The notes: generated by a model from the sequence alone, not told the origin. Shown: positions 23,936 through 33,481, numbered from the stretch's first letter. The stretch: 64,000 bases of DNA from Paludibaculum fermentans_A (GCF_051172195.1 NZ_JBPJAQ010000001.1:1054001-1118000); one strand, 5' to 3'. Translations and numbers: made by a program.

Positions 23936-26300
23936 TCTGCGGCAGCGGTTCGCCCGTCAACAAGGCCAGAATCTCGAGCGCCGATTGTTTACTGCGCGCT
24001 CCGGTTTCTCCAGCCGGACCAACACAACTCGGGCAACCGCTTTCGCAACCACAGCCCTGAATCAGTTGGCGCGCACCGTTCAACACCTCGGTGGTCATCT
24101 TGAACAACGGTGCGCTCTGGCCGATGCCGCCCGGGAAATTGTCGTAAAGGTGCAGATTCGGCTCGAAGCCGCGCACGTCGGCCGAGAGCTCCTCAGTCAG
24201 CGTCACGCCCAGGTCGCGCGGGTCGCACATCAGCAGCAACGAAGCCACCGTCCGCAGCGCGTTGCCTAAGCCGCTGAGCGCATTCAGTTTGTCGGTAGGC
24301 GTCAGGTTGGGGAACTTGTCCAGGAATTCCACCGGGAAGTGCAGCCAGAACGAGGTGGTGTGCATCTCCTGCTCTGGCAGCGACAGCGTACCTGCGCCCA
24401 CGTTCTCATTGGTGTAGAACTTCACCTTCTTGAAGCCGACGATCTGCCGGTTGACCCGCACTTCGCCATGGGCTGACTTTGCCGCATCCACGGGCGCCGA
24501 GTCAAACTCTTCCAGCACTTTGACTTGCGTGTAGTCGATGGCGTCGGTGAAGTAGTCGCATTCCACCTGGCGGACGTAGGCTTTGCGACCCTCGTAATCC
24601 ATCTTCTCCACTTGATACTGCCGAGCCTCGTGCAGATAGATCGCCTTCTCGTGGAGCTCTACTAAGGCCGCGGGGAACGCTACTTCGGCAATCAGGCGCT
24701 CTTCGTTGGTGATGTCGATCACCACGAAGTTGTCGCTGGTGACCGACCGCAAGCTGATTGCATCGGCCGGATAGCTGTCCGAAGTCCAGTGCCAGGCGCC
24801 GCCGCTGTGATGCACCACTCGCAGCTCCTCCAGGAAGCTGCACAGCTCGGCCGTCTCATGGGGCCCGAATTTGCTGCCATCCCGGATGGGCAACTCGAAG
24901 GCCGCGCACTTCAGATGGTTGATGAGAATTTCCAGATTGTCCGGGTTGATCTGGGCGTGCTCAGGCGAACCTTCGAAGAAATACTCCGGGTGCTCAACCA
25001 CATACTGGTCCAGGGGTGCGCTGGAGGCGACCATCAGTGCGAGGGATGTCCCCAGCCGGCGTCCAGCGCGGCCCGACCGCTGCCAGGTGGAGGCGATGGA
25101 ACCGGGATAGCCGGCCATGACCACCACATCCAGGGAGCCGATATCGATGCCGAGTTCCAGCGCGTTCGTAGCGACCACGGCCCGGATCGTGCCTTCCCGC
25201 AGGCCACGCTCGATCTCGCGCCGCTCCCGGGGTAGATAACCGCCCCGATAGCCGCGGATCGTCCCGGCCTGGCCCGGCTTCTCACAGGCATCCTTGAGAT
25301 AGGTGAGCAGGACTTCAGTGGCCAGCCGGTTGTTGGCAAAGACCAGAGTCTGCTGGCCGCGCTGGATCAGGTCCGACGCAATCCGCCGGGTCTCGTTCAG
25401 ATAGCCACGGCGGATGCCGAGCTGCCGGTTCACCACTGGCGGATTATAGAAAACAAAGTACTTCTCGCCGGTCGGCGCGCCGCTCTGGTCGACCAGTCGG
25501 AAATCCGCGCCGGTCAGGGTTTCGGCCAGGGACTTCGGATTGGCGATGGTTGCCGAGCAGCAGATGAACTGGGGCTTCGACCCGTAGAACTCGCAGATGC
25601 GGGCCAGGCGCCGCAGCACGTTGGCCAGGTGACTGCCGTAAACCCCGCGGTAGTAGTGGAGTTCGTCGATGACGATGTAGCGCAGGTTCTCGAAAAGCTT
25701 GCCCCACTTCGTGTGGTGCGGCAGGATTCCGGCATGGAGCATATCCGGATTGGTCAGCACGACATTGGCGCGCTCCCGGATCTGCTTACGGGCGTCCTGT
25801 GGCGTATCGCCATCGTAGGTGAATGCGCGCACACCGGAGCCCATGGCTTCGACGATGGAGTGGAATTCGTGGAGTTGGTCTTCCGCTAGGGCCTTGGTAG
25901 GGAAGAGGTAAAGAGCCCTGGCCTCGGGATCGGCGGCCAGACGGTGCAGAATCGGCAAATTGTAACAGAGCGTTTTGCCGCTGGCCGTGGGCGTCACGAC
26001 GACGGGATTGCCGCCGTCCTGCAAAGTCTCGAAGCACGCCGCCTGGTGTGTGTAGAGCTGGGTGATCCCCTTATCTTCCAGGACTTTGCGTAAGGCAGCC
26101 GGAACTCCGGCCGGCATCGGCACAAACTGGCCCGGTTTGGCGGACTGGTGCCGGATGGCCCGGATGGGCGAGTTCGGCTCCTCCATCCAGGCGCGCAGGC
26201 GGGCAATGGTCATCGCCAGATCGGCCCGTCGGGTCAATCCGAGCGAATCCTCTTGCGAGCCTTCGCGATGGGGATCGGGAAAATCGAGACTCAGGTTCAT
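23922..26300 (-). CDS. DEAD/DEAH helicase of the MrfA/YprA (DUF1998) family
   Basis: An ATP-dependent DNA helicase of 792 residues. Motif I is TPTASGKTL, motif II is IDELHYY (DELH type), and motif VI is QRSGRAGR. The C-terminal ~300 residues form the DUF1998-type domain and include a four-cysteine cluster CGCESGCPSC near the end. In Bacillus, MrfA is the repair helicase of a mitomycin C excision pathway; its partner exonuclease MrfB is not next door here. The ATG at 26300 is preceded by a well-spaced promoter (26328-26356). The gene is convergent with the BACON protein gene. Confidence 0.92.
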   Translation of the reverse strand: MNLSLDFPDPHREGSQEDSLGLTRRADLAMTIARLRAWMEEPNSPIRAIRHQSAKPGQFVPMPAGVPAALRKVLEDKGITQLYTHQAACFETLQDGGNPVVVTPTASGKTLCYNLPILHRLAADPEARALYLFPTKALAEDQLHEFHSIVEAMGSGVRAFTYDGDTPQDARKQIRERANVVLTNPDMLHAGILPHHTKWGKLFENLRYIVIDELHYYRGVYGSHLANVLRRLARICEFYGSKPQFICCSATIANPKSLAETLTGADFRLVDQSGAPTGEKYFVFYNPPVVNRQLGIRRGYLNETRRIASDLIQRGQQTLVFANNRLATEVLLTYLKDACEKPGQAGTIRGYRGGYLPRERREIERGLREGTIRAVVATNALELGIDIGSLDVVVMAGYPGSIASTWQRSGRAGRRLGTSLALMVASSAPLDQYVVEHPEYFFEGSPEHAQINPDNLEILINHLKCAAFELPIRDGSKFGPHETAELCSFLEELRVVHHSGGAWHWTSDSYPADAISLRSVTSDNFVVIDITNEERLIAEVAFPAALVELHEKAIYLHEARQYQVEKMDYEGRKAYVRQVECDYFTDAIDYTQVKVLEEFDSAPVDAAKSAHGEVRVNRQIVGFKKVKFYTNENVGAGTLSLPEQEMHTTSFWLHFPVEFLDKFPNLTPTDKLNALSGLGNALRTVASLLLMCDPRDLGVTLTEELSADVRGFEPNLHLYDNFPGGIGQSAPLFKMTTEVLNGARQLIQGCGCESGCPSCVGPAGETGARSKQSALEILALLTGEPLPQITSL

Positions 26301-26327
26301 CCGCGCGGCTTCGCCTTTTCTTTGCTA

Positions 26328-26356
26328 AGCGTACACGAATAGAACACAATTAACAA
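26328..26356 (-). promoter_or_regulatory. Sigma-70-like promoter for the MrfA-type helicase
   Basis: On the minus strand TTGTTA (26351-26356) and TACGCT (26328-26333) are separated by 17 bp. Transcription would begin about 20 bp before the helicase ATG at 26300. Both boxes are imperfect matches to TTGACA/TATAAT. Confidence 0.45.
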
Positions 26357-26383
26357 CTGGCGCTTTGCCACGTAGCAGATGGC

Positions 26384-26701
26384 TTAAGCGGTTGCGGAAT
26401 TCACCCGGACGAACTCGTAGCGTTCCAGGGTGGCAGCCAGAGCCTGGCTATCGTCGTCACGGCGGACGACCTTGCCCATGCACCGGATGCGAACGTCGCC
26501 CATCGACTTGCCGGTGGGCAGGCTGATCATATATTCAATGGGCTGGCCCAATTCGATGGGTTCAGCCGGGTCATTGAAGAGGACTCCTCCAGAACTAACG
26601 TTCCTGGTCTCCCCAATATGTGAAATCCGCCGGGAACCAGCACGTACCAGTTCCAATGGCAGCTTCAGTTCAAATCGTCTGGATCTTCTTTGCTCTGACA
26701 C
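26384..26701 (-). CDS. PilZ domain protein
   Basis: A small protein of 105 residues made up of one PilZ domain, which typically binds cyclic di-GMP. The two ligand motifs are present: the Arg-rich start (EQRRSRRF) and the N-x-S-x-x-G motif in TRNVSSGG. I use the GTG at 26701, which gives just the domain; longer in-frame extension reaches 26836 but has no domain character. A promoter placed at 26711-26739 would start transcription at about the GTG, so translation may be leaderless. It lies upstream of the helicase gene on the same strand, with 83 bp between. Confidence 0.78.
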   Translation of the reverse strand: MSEQRRSRRFELKLPLELVRAGSRRISHIGETRNVSSGGVLFNDPAEPIELGQPIEYMISLPTGKSMGDVRIRCMGKVVRRDDDSQALAATLERYEFVRVNSATA

Positions 26702-26710
26702 TGTAGTTCT

Positions 26711-26739
26711 ATCTAAGAGGTTTTTCCTAGGATGGTCAA
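26711..26739 (-). promoter_or_regulatory. Candidate promoter of the PilZ gene
   Basis: TTGACC (26734-26739) and TTAGAT (26711-26716) on the minus strand are 17 bp apart. The predicted start site falls near 26704, almost on the GTG start codon at 26701. Confidence 0.4.
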
Positions 26740-27353
26740 CCCCTTTTCGCCCCTCGTAATGGGGAGAACTACCTAGTACCACCCAAACTCGGACAGCAGC
26801 AAAAGCGGGCCCGGCCCGTTTGTTCGCCTTGGGCACAGTACAACAGCGGCCATTCCAGGACCCCTCCGGCTGTGAAGGGGCTTGCGCGCCGCGGACCCTT
26901 GATGGCCTTTCCGGCGGCCATCGTGAAGCATCGAGCTGGCAGGTGTGTCAGCGCGTGCCGTTGCCTCGGGCCGTGGGCGTGGAGCTTCTCCGGAATGGCA
27001 GCAACCTACTAATAATCAATGGCTTAGATTGCAACTAGTGCGCCCATACGCATGCGGATTCGAGAGTCTCGGGCACCGCGCCAGCCGGAAACTACTGGGG
27101 AGTGCCACCACTGGCCGGGGCTCACCGCTTGTGCGGCTCAAGCGGGATCCAGGCCGGGAGAGGCAACCAGCCCCGCTGATTCGTCTGAAAGTTCCCGACA
27201 ATTGGCATTGGCTTTGCTTCGCCTCGTCATTCGGAACCAGGCTAGAAACGTCAGATTTCCACAGGTACTAAGGTGAGTGCCTGGAAGCCGCCCGGCGGCC
27301 AAACTACTAATCCGCACGATCTATGTCAGATTGAAACGCCGGTTGCGCACTGT
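26740..27353. other. Gene-free stretch upstream of PilZ and downstream of xerC
   Basis: About 610 bp without a recognisable gene. I see no tRNA, tmRNA, RNase P or SRP RNA signature. It holds hairpin-forming segments: GATGGCC/GGCCATC near 26901-26922, CCCCTCC...GAAGGGG near 26860-26880, and GCCGCCCGGCGGC at 27287-27299. Two near-identical 12-mers, CAA(C/A)CTACTAAT, occur at 27002-27013 and 27300-27311 in direct orientation. AT-richer patches lie near 27005-27035 and 27240-27330. It may be a structured RNA, a decayed element, or simply spacer. Confidence 0.4.
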
Positions 27354-28250
27354 CTAGGCCCGGGGATGGGCCTTGTCATAGACCCGCATCAGGTCTGTCA
27401 GCGAAAGCTGGGTGTACTTCTGAGTAGTGGAAAGCGAGGCATGGCCCAGCAGTTCCTGGATGGCGCGGAGGTCGGCTCCGGCGCTCAGCAGATGGGTTGC
27501 GTAGGCGTGACGCAGGGAATGTGGGTGGAGCGAGGAGTCGGCCGAGAGGGCGATGGAGTACATCTTGACGATCCCCCGGGCGCCGCGATCGGTCAGCCGC
27601 TGGCCGCGGTGATTCAGGAAAACGGCCATCTCGCCTTCTGCCGGGTGCCGTGCCGCCAGGCAGGCCCGCAGGGCGGCCATGGCCTTGCCTGGGATGGGTA
27701 CCTGCCGTTCTTTCTTGCGTTTACCGCGTACACGCACCCAGCCTTCTGACAGGTCAAAGTCGCTGGTATCCAGCCCGACCAGCTCGCTGATACGCAAACC
27801 GCAGCCGTAAAGGAGCTCGAACAGGGCCAGGTCGCGTTGGGGCGAGGGGCGCTCCAGCTTGCCCTTGGCGATGTCGTCGATCAGGGTGTTGGTCTGCTCC
27901 TCGGTGGGGACGTCGGGCAGCGTCTTGGGCATGCGCGGCGTGGTGAGGAGTTTGGCCCGGTTCAAGGTAATGACGCCTTGGCGCAGGCAATGGTCGAACA
28001 GGCTGCGCACGGCGGCGAGCTTGCGTCGAATGGTGGTGCGGGCCAAGTCCTGGCCGTATAGGTCGGCCAGCCATTCGCGTAGCATGAGCTGGTCGAAGTC
28101 CTTGGGCTCCGGCGGGTTCAGCCCGTTTCGCGAGAAGTAATCGACAAACTGTTCCAGATCAGTCTGATAGTTACGCACGGTGTGGACTGACGAGTTGATC
28201 CGTGTGAGCTCGGCCAGGTAGGAGTTGATCCAGAGCTGCAGGTCAGACAT
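27354..28250 (-). CDS. xerC: Tyrosine recombinase XerC
   Basis: A site-specific recombinase that resolves chromosome dimers at dif together with XerD. The 298-residue length is normal. The catalytic set is present: Arg153 (GLRISEL), Lys177, His244 and Arg247 (HPHSLRH), His270 (LGHASLS) and nucleophile Tyr279 (QKYTQL). The N-terminal SAM-like domain covers about residues 1-90. The start ATG at 28250 overlaps the trmFO stop by eight bases. A trmFO-xerC pair is a common housekeeping arrangement in several phyla, which argues against a mobile-element integrase. Confidence 0.93.
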   Translation of the reverse strand: MSDLQLWINSYLAELTRINSSVHTVRNYQTDLEQFVDYFSRNGLNPPEPKDFDQLMLREWLADLYGQDLARTTIRRKLAAVRSLFDHCLRQGVITLNRAKLLTTPRMPKTLPDVPTEEQTNTLIDDIAKGKLERPSPQRDLALFELLYGCGLRISELVGLDTSDFDLSEGWVRVRGKRKKERQVPIPGKAMAALRACLAARHPAEGEMAVFLNHRGQRLTDRGARGIVKMYSIALSADSSLHPHSLRHAYATHLLSAGADLRAIQELLGHASLSTTQKYTQLSLTDLMRVYDKAHPRA

Positions 28251-29592
28251 ACGTGGACATGGCCTCGATGGCGCGGCGGCAGACCTCGGCATGGCGCGCC
28301 TTCTTGTCGCGTTTCAAGCGCTGGCGCGCCGCCTCATCCAGCGCCGGCAGCAGGTCGAAGGCAATGTTGGCGGGTTGGTAGTGTTTCGGATTGGCGTTGG
28401 TGATGTAGTAGGTCAGGGACCCCAAAGCGGTCTCGCGCGGCACCGGAAGGGGCGTCTCGCCCAGGGCCAGGGCGGCGGCAAAGCGGCCGGCCAGCAGGCC
28501 CGTCGCGATGGACTCCACATAGCCTTCGACTCCGGAGATCTGGCCGGCGAAGAAGATGCGCGGATCACTCTTCAGCTGCAATGTGGCGGTGAGCAGTTCC
28601 GGCCCGTTGATGTAGGTATTACGATGGATCTGGCCGAAGCGCAGGAACTCGGCGTTTTCCAGTCCGGGGATGAGCCGGAACACGCGCTTCTGCTCCGGGA
28701 ACTTCATATAGTTCTGAAAACCAACGAGATTGTAGCTGCCGGCGCGCTGATCTTCCTGGCGCAACTGGACCACGGCGTAGGGCCAGCGGCCGGTTTTCGG
28801 ATCGTCCAATCCGACGGGCTTCATGGGGCCGAAGCGGAGGGTGTCGCGCCCGCGCCGGGCGATCTCCTCGATGGGCAAGCACGACTCGAAGAAGGCGACT
28901 TTGCCGTTGTGGATGGCGCGATCTTCATCGATGTGGGCACCGGCGCTTTCGGCCGTGAGCACTGCGTCGACGAAGGTCTCGTACTCCTGCCTGTTGAACG
29001 GGCAGTTTAAGTAGTCGTCGCCGCCGTCCAATGACTTACCGTAGCGGGAGGCCGCGAAGACCTTCTCGCGGTCGATGGTCTCGGCGTCGATGATGGGGCT
29101 GATGGAGTCGTAGAAGTAGAGCCGCTCGCTGCCAGTGAGACGGGCAATATCGGCCGCCAGCGGACCGGAAGTGAGTGGACCGGTGGCCACAACCACGATG
29201 CCGTCGGCTGGAATTTCCGTGACTTCCTCACGGACTACCTGGATCAGGGGATGGTCTTCGATAGCCTTGGTTAAGGCGGCGGCGAAGAGATCGCGGTCGA
29301 CCGTGAGCGCGTGGCCGCCAGGAACACGGCATTCTTCGGCCGCGCGCATGGCGAGAGAGCCCAACTGCCGCAGTTCGCGCTTCAGCAGCCAGGGGGCGGT
29401 GTTTTCGGAGTCACTTTTCAACGAGTTGGAGCAGACCAGCTCGCCGAAATCGCCCGTCTTGTGGGCAGGAGTTTGCCGCAGCGGCCGCATTTCATATAGG
29501 ATGCAGGAGATCCCTTTGTCCGCGATCTGCCACGCCGCCTCGCTGCCGGCCAGCCCCGCGCCGAGCACGTGAATGGTAACCTTTTTCGTCAA
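28243..29592 (-). CDS. trmFO: Methylenetetrahydrofolate-tRNA-(uracil-54-C5)-methyltransferase
   Basis: The folate/FAD-dependent enzyme that makes m5U54 (ribothymidine) in the T-loop of tRNAs. The 449-residue protein has the FAD-binding GAGLAGSEAAW motif (11-21), the MRPLRQTPAHKT region, and 'FAGQISGVEGYVES' near the C-terminus; all are family hallmarks. The best start is a TTG at 29592, which gives the usual N-terminus. An AGGAG is present but only a base or two away, so initiation may be weak or different from predicted. It is divergent from the M61 peptidase gene with 27 bp between, and overlaps xerC downstream. Confidence 0.95.
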   Translation of the reverse strand: MTKKVTIHVLGAGLAGSEAAWQIADKGISCILYEMRPLRQTPAHKTGDFGELVCSNSLKSDSENTAPWLLKRELRQLGSLAMRAAEECRVPGGHALTVDRDLFAAALTKAIEDHPLIQVVREEVTEIPADGIVVVATGPLTSGPLAADIARLTGSERLYFYDSISPIIDAETIDREKVFAASRYGKSLDGGDDYLNCPFNRQEYETFVDAVLTAESAGAHIDEDRAIHNGKVAFFESCLPIEEIARRGRDTLRFGPMKPVGLDDPKTGRWPYAVVQLRQEDQRAGSYNLVGFQNYMKFPEQKRVFRLIPGLENAEFLRFGQIHRNTYINGPELLTATLQLKSDPRIFFAGQISGVEGYVESIATGLLAGRFAAALALGETPLPVPRETALGSLTYYITNANPKHYQPANIAFDLLPALDEAARQRLKRDKKARHAEVCRRAIEAMSTYV

Positions 29593-29619
29593 GCTCCTAC
29601 CATTTTAGGTCTTAGCCCA

Positions 29620-31446
29620 ATGCGCACCATATTTCTTTCACTCGTTCTCTCGATTTCCGTTTTCGCCCAGGCTCCTGTGCGGTACACGCTTAAGTTTCCG
29701 GCTGCTCACACGCACTATGTGGAGGTGACGGCGGAAATCCCGGCCGGCCAGCCGGCGGTGGAACTGTACATGCCCGTATGGACTCCCGGCTCCTATCTGG
29801 TGCGGGAGTATGCCCGCAATGTGGAGAACTTCAAGGCGCAGGACAGCCAGGGCCACGAGTTGACCTGGAGCAAAACCCGCAAGAACCGCTGGAAGGTGGA
29901 CGCAAAGGGTGCGGCCGCTATCTCTTTGAATTATAAGGTCTATGCCCACGAGATGAGCGTGCAGGGCAACTGGGTGGACGCCGGCTTCGCCATGATGAAC
30001 GGCGCCGCGAACTTCATGACCCTGGTGGGCGCCGACAAACGGCCCTATGAGGTGAAGCTGGAGCTGCCTTCCGGTTGGACCCGCAGCATCAGCGGGATGA
30101 AGGAGGGCCCGGCGCCGCACACGTATCTGGCCGTCGATTGGGACCAGTTGCTGGACAGCCCCATCTACGCCGGCAACGGGCCGATCCACGAGTTCGAGGT
30201 CGACGGGAAGAAGCACTATCTGGTGAATGAAGGGGAAGGGCCGATGTGGGACGGACCGGCTTCGGCGCGGGACGTGGCCAAGATCGTGGCGGAATACAGT
30301 CGCCAATGGGGCGGGCTGCCGTACGACAAGTACGTCTTTTTCAATATGATCACGGAGTCCGGTGGTGGACTGGAGCACAAGAACTCCACCTGGATGGGGA
30401 CTAGCCGCTGGGCCTATGGCAATACCCAGGATCCGCCGGAGATCCCGGGCGGCGCGCCCGCCGGGGCCGGCAACCGTCGGCCGAACCGTGTTGGCTGGCT
30501 GGGGTTGGTAAGCCACGAGTACTTCCATCTCTGGAACGTGAAGCGGCTGCGGCCGGTGGAACTGGGTCCATTCGACTATGAGAATGAAACGTACACGCGG
30601 AGCCTATGGCTTGCGGAGGGCGTGACGTCCTATTACGGTCCTCTGGCGCTGCGGCGGTCGGGCCTATCGACCCAGCCGCAATTGCTGCGGGCGATGTCGG
30701 GGGCGATTGGGCAGTTGCAGACGACGCCGGGCCGTCTGGTCACGCCGGCGGAATCGGCCTCGTACAATGCCTGGATCCAGCTCTACCGGCCGAACGAGAA
30801 CACGTCGAATACGGCGATCAGCTACTACACCAAGGGCCAGGTGATCGGGTTTATCCTGGATGCGAAAGTTCGGAAAGCTACCAATGGAGCAAAGTCGCTG
30901 GATGATGTACTGAAGCTGGCGTTTGAACGATACAGCGGAGCCAAGGGCTATACGCCGGAGCAGTTCCGGGCGGTCGCCAGCGAAGTGGCTGGAGTTGACC
31001 TGAAGTCCTTCTTCAAGAATGCTTTGGAGACGACGGAGGAGCTGGATTACACGGAAGCGCTGGACTGGTATGGGCTGCGGTTCCGGCCCCAGGCAGGACG
31101 CAACGGCCCGCCGCGGATCGTGACTGGCGTAACGACGGGCACGGCCGCCGGCCGTATCGTAGTTTCGCGGCTGCAGCGCGGGACGGCCGCTTATGATGCG
31201 GGGTTGAACGTGGACGACGAGATCCTGGCCGTGAACGGCTACCGGGTGCGGGCCGAGCAGTGGCCGTCGCGGCTGGACAACTACAAACCTGGCGATACGG
31301 TGGATCTGCTGGTGGCCCGGCGCGACAAGCTGATGACCTTCAAGCTGCCAATTGTGACGGACGAAGCCAAAACGTGGGCGCTGGAAGTGAAGGCCGACGC
31401 CAGCGACGAGCAGAAGGCGCACCTGAAAAGCTGGTTGATGCAATAG
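29620..31446 (+). CDS. M61 family (glycyl aminopeptidase-like) peptidase with PDZ domain
   Basis: A secreted zinc metallopeptidase of 608 residues with a signal peptide ending near 'VFAQA'. An N-terminal beta domain (about 20-180) is followed by a catalytic domain with HEYFH (His299, Glu300, His303), and by a PDZ domain (about 500-590) with a 'GLNVDDEILAVNG' ligand loop. M61 enzymes trim N-terminal glycine or alanine from peptides. I chose the ATG at 29620 for the signal peptide; there is no good ribosome binding site just upstream. The serine dehydratase gene follows 21 bp later on the same strand. Confidence 0.93.
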   Translation: MRTIFLSLVLSISVFAQAPVRYTLKFPAAHTHYVEVTAEIPAGQPAVELYMPVWTPGSYLVREYARNVENFKAQDSQGHELTWSKTRKNRWKVDAKGAAAISLNYKVYAHEMSVQGNWVDAGFAMMNGAANFMTLVGADKRPYEVKLELPSGWTRSISGMKEGPAPHTYLAVDWDQLLDSPIYAGNGPIHEFEVDGKKHYLVNEGEGPMWDGPASARDVAKIVAEYSRQWGGLPYDKYVFFNMITESGGGLEHKNSTWMGTSRWAYGNTQDPPEIPGGAPAGAGNRRPNRVGWLGLVSHEYFHLWNVKRLRPVELGPFDYENETYTRSLWLAEGVTSYYGPLALRRSGLSTQPQLLRAMSGAIGQLQTTPGRLVTPAESASYNAWIQLYRPNENTSNTAISYYTKGQVIGFILDAKVRKATNGAKSLDDVLKLAFERYSGAKGYTPEQFRAVASEVAGVDLKSFFKNALETTEELDYTEALDWYGLRFRPQAGRNGPPRIVTGVTTGTAAGRIVVSRLQRGTAAYDAGLNVDDEILAVNGYRVRAEQWPSRLDNYKPGDTVDLLVARRDKLMTFKLPIVTDEAKTWALEVKADASDEQKAHLKSWLMQ

Positions 31447-31467
31447 GCGCAGGCACGAGGGACCGGA

Positions 31468-32826
31468 TTGCGGACAAGTCTCTTTGATCTCTTCAAGATC
31501 GGCATCGGTCCCTCGAGTTCCCACACCGTGGGACCCATGCGGGCGGCCTACACGTTTGTCCGGCAGTTGGACGACCGTGGACTGCTGCCGGCGGTGCGGC
31601 GAATCCGGGCGGAGTTGTACGGTTCACTCGCGCTGACCGGACGCGGCCATGGCACCGACCGGGGCATCCTGCTGGGCTGGCTGGGCGAGCAACCGGATGG
31701 CGTGGACCCTGAATCGATCGGGCCACGGCTGGCGCAACTGGAGCAGGACGGTCGGTTGGCGCTGTTGGGCCGGCACGAAGTGAAGTTCTCCGCTGCCAGC
31801 GACCTCATCTTCCATATGGATATGGTGCTACCGGGCCACCCCAATGCGGTGCGGTTCTCGGTGTTGGGCAGCCACGGCGAAGTGGTCGACAGCCGGGTGT
31901 ACTACTCAGTGGGCGGCGGATTCATCCGGGAAGAGGGGCAGGCGGCGGCCGAGTCGGCCCGTCCGGCGGTTCCCTATCCTTTCCAGAGCGGCGCCGAGCT
32001 GTTGGAACGGGCGAACGCCAACTCGCTGACAATCGCGGAACTGATGCTGGCCAACGAGTTAGCGTGGCGCGGCGAGACGGAAGTACGAGACGGGATCCGG
32101 CGGATCTGGAATGCCATGCAGCAGTGTACCCAGCGCGGGCTGGAGACCGAAGGCGTGCTGCCGGGCGGTTTGAACGTGACACGGCGGGCGGCTTCGCTGG
32201 TGAACCGGCTGGCTGGCAGCGACGCGAACGATCCGCTGGCTCCGCTGGACTGGGTGAACGTATGGGCGCTGGCGGTGAACGAGGAGAATGCGGCCGGCGG
32301 ACGGGTGGTGACGGCGCCGACAAATGGCGCGGCGGGCATCATTCCGGCGGTAGGGCATTACTACATGCGTTTCCAAGAAGGTTCCAGCGAAGGCATGGAG
32401 CGGTATCTGCTGGCCGCGGCGGCGATTGGGGTCCTCTACAAAGAAAATGCCTCGATCTCCGGGGCCGAAGTGGGCTGCCAGGGCGAAGTGGGCGTGGCGT
32501 GTTCGATGGCGGCTGCCGGCCTGGTGTCGGCGCTGGGCGGCGCGAACGACCAGGTGGAGCATGCCGCCGAGATCGGGATGGAGCACAACCTGGGGATGAC
32601 CTGCGACCCCATCGCGGGACTGGTGCAGATCCCGTGCATCGAGCGGAACGCATTTGGAGCCATCAAGGCGGTGAATGCGGCCCGCATGGCGATGCAGAAC
32701 ACGACAGGCCACCGGGTGACGCTGGACCAGGTGATCAAGACCATGTACGACACGGGCATGGACATGCAGAGCCGGTACAAGGAGACGTCGCTGGGCGGAT
32801 TGGCTTTGAACGTAATCGAGTGCTGA
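31468..32826 (+). CDS. sdaA: L-serine dehydratase (iron-sulfur, single chain)
   Basis: Deaminates L-serine to pyruvate and ammonia using a [4Fe-4S] cluster instead of PLP. At 452 residues it is the fused beta-alpha form. The N-terminal FKIGIGPSSSHTVGPM motif is characteristic. Candidate cluster cysteines are Cys337 (EVGCQGE), Cys379 (MTCDPIAG) and Cys390 (IPCIERN). The start is a TTG at 31468 with GAGGG upstream, which gives the family's usual N-terminus. It is probably co-transcribed with the M61 peptidase, which would link peptide breakdown to serine catabolism; that link is inference. The end abuts the DedA gene in convergent orientation with one base between. Confidence 0.95.
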   Translation: MRTSLFDLFKIGIGPSSSHTVGPMRAAYTFVRQLDDRGLLPAVRRIRAELYGSLALTGRGHGTDRGILLGWLGEQPDGVDPESIGPRLAQLEQDGRLALLGRHEVKFSAASDLIFHMDMVLPGHPNAVRFSVLGSHGEVVDSRVYYSVGGGFIREEGQAAAESARPAVPYPFQSGAELLERANANSLTIAELMLANELAWRGETEVRDGIRRIWNAMQQCTQRGLETEGVLPGGLNVTRRAASLVNRLAGSDANDPLAPLDWVNVWALAVNEENAAGGRVVTAPTNGAAGIIPAVGHYYMRFQEGSSEGMERYLLAAAAIGVLYKENASISGAEVGCQGEVGVACSMAAAGLVSALGGANDQVEHAAEIGMEHNLGMTCDPIAGLVQIPCIERNAFGAIKAVNAARMAMQNTTGHRVTLDQVIKTMYDTGMDMQSRYKETSLGGLALNVIEC

Positions 32827-32827
32827 A

Positions 32828-33481
32828 TTAAGCGGTTTCCGGTGAGCGGCGGCTGCGCAGCACCTGCACGATGACCGGGACCACGGAGACCAGCACGATG
32901 AGGATGACGACTTTCTCGAAATGCGCCCGGATGATGGGAAAGCTGCCGAGTTTGTAGCCCAGCAGGGTCATCGAGATCACCCACCCTACGCTGCCGAAGA
33001 TATTGAACGACAGGAAGCGCGGCAGGCCCATGCCGGCCACACCGGCCACGAAGGCGGCGAAGGTGCGGATGATGGGCACGAACTGGGCGTAAATGATAGT
33101 CTTGCCGCCGTGCTTCTCGTAGAAGGCGTGGGTGCGGTCGAGGTGTTCGCGGCGGAAGATCTTCGAGTTGGGGTTGGCGAACAGGCGGACACCGATGAAG
33201 CGGCCCAGGAAGTAGCCGCAGGAATTCCCCAGCAAGGCAGCGATGATCAGGGTGATGATGATGCCGGCGAGATCGAGTTGACCCGCGCCGGCGACCACAC
33301 CAACCGTGAACAGAAGTGAGTCGCCTGGAAGGAAGAACCCGACGAGCAGGCCGGTTTCAGCGAACACGATGCCGAAGAGCATCGCGTAGCTCCACCATCC
33401 CGTGAAGACGGTGGTGAGCAACCGGATGAGCGCGTCCGGGTCCTTCAGGGCCAGGACAAAGTCAATAAACTCGCGCAACAT
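32828..33481 (-). CDS. DedA family membrane protein
   Basis: A 217-residue integral membrane protein of the DedA/SNARE-associated family. It has the conserved 'FFLPGDSLLFTVG' segment, the 'GNSCGYFLGR' turn, and 'FVPIIRTFAAFVAG' with the family arginine. Family members act as lipid (polyprenyl or phospholipid) flippases or scramblases that depend on the proton gradient. Its ATG directly follows the stop of the PpiD-like gene (TAG|ATG), so it is translated from the same message. That coupling of a foldase with a lipid flippase suggests a shared envelope-maintenance role. Confidence 0.92.
   Translation of the reverse strand: MLREFIDFVLALKDPDALIRLLTTVFTGWWSYAMLFGIVFAETGLLVGFFLPGDSLLFTVGVVAGAGQLDLAGIIITLIIAALLGNSCGYFLGRFIGVRLFANPNSKIFRREHLDRTHAFYEKHGGKTIIYAQFVPIIRTFAAFVAGVAGMGLPRFLSFNIFGSVGWVISMTLLGYKLGSFPIIRAHFEKVVILIVLVSVVPVIVQVLRSRRSPETA

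Noticed and set aside
27354..28250. Tyrosine recombinase next to a gene-free stretch as a sign of an integrated element.
   Set aside because: Its length, catalytic set and overlap with trmFO mark it as housekeeping XerC; no att-site duplication, tRNA target or phage gene is present.
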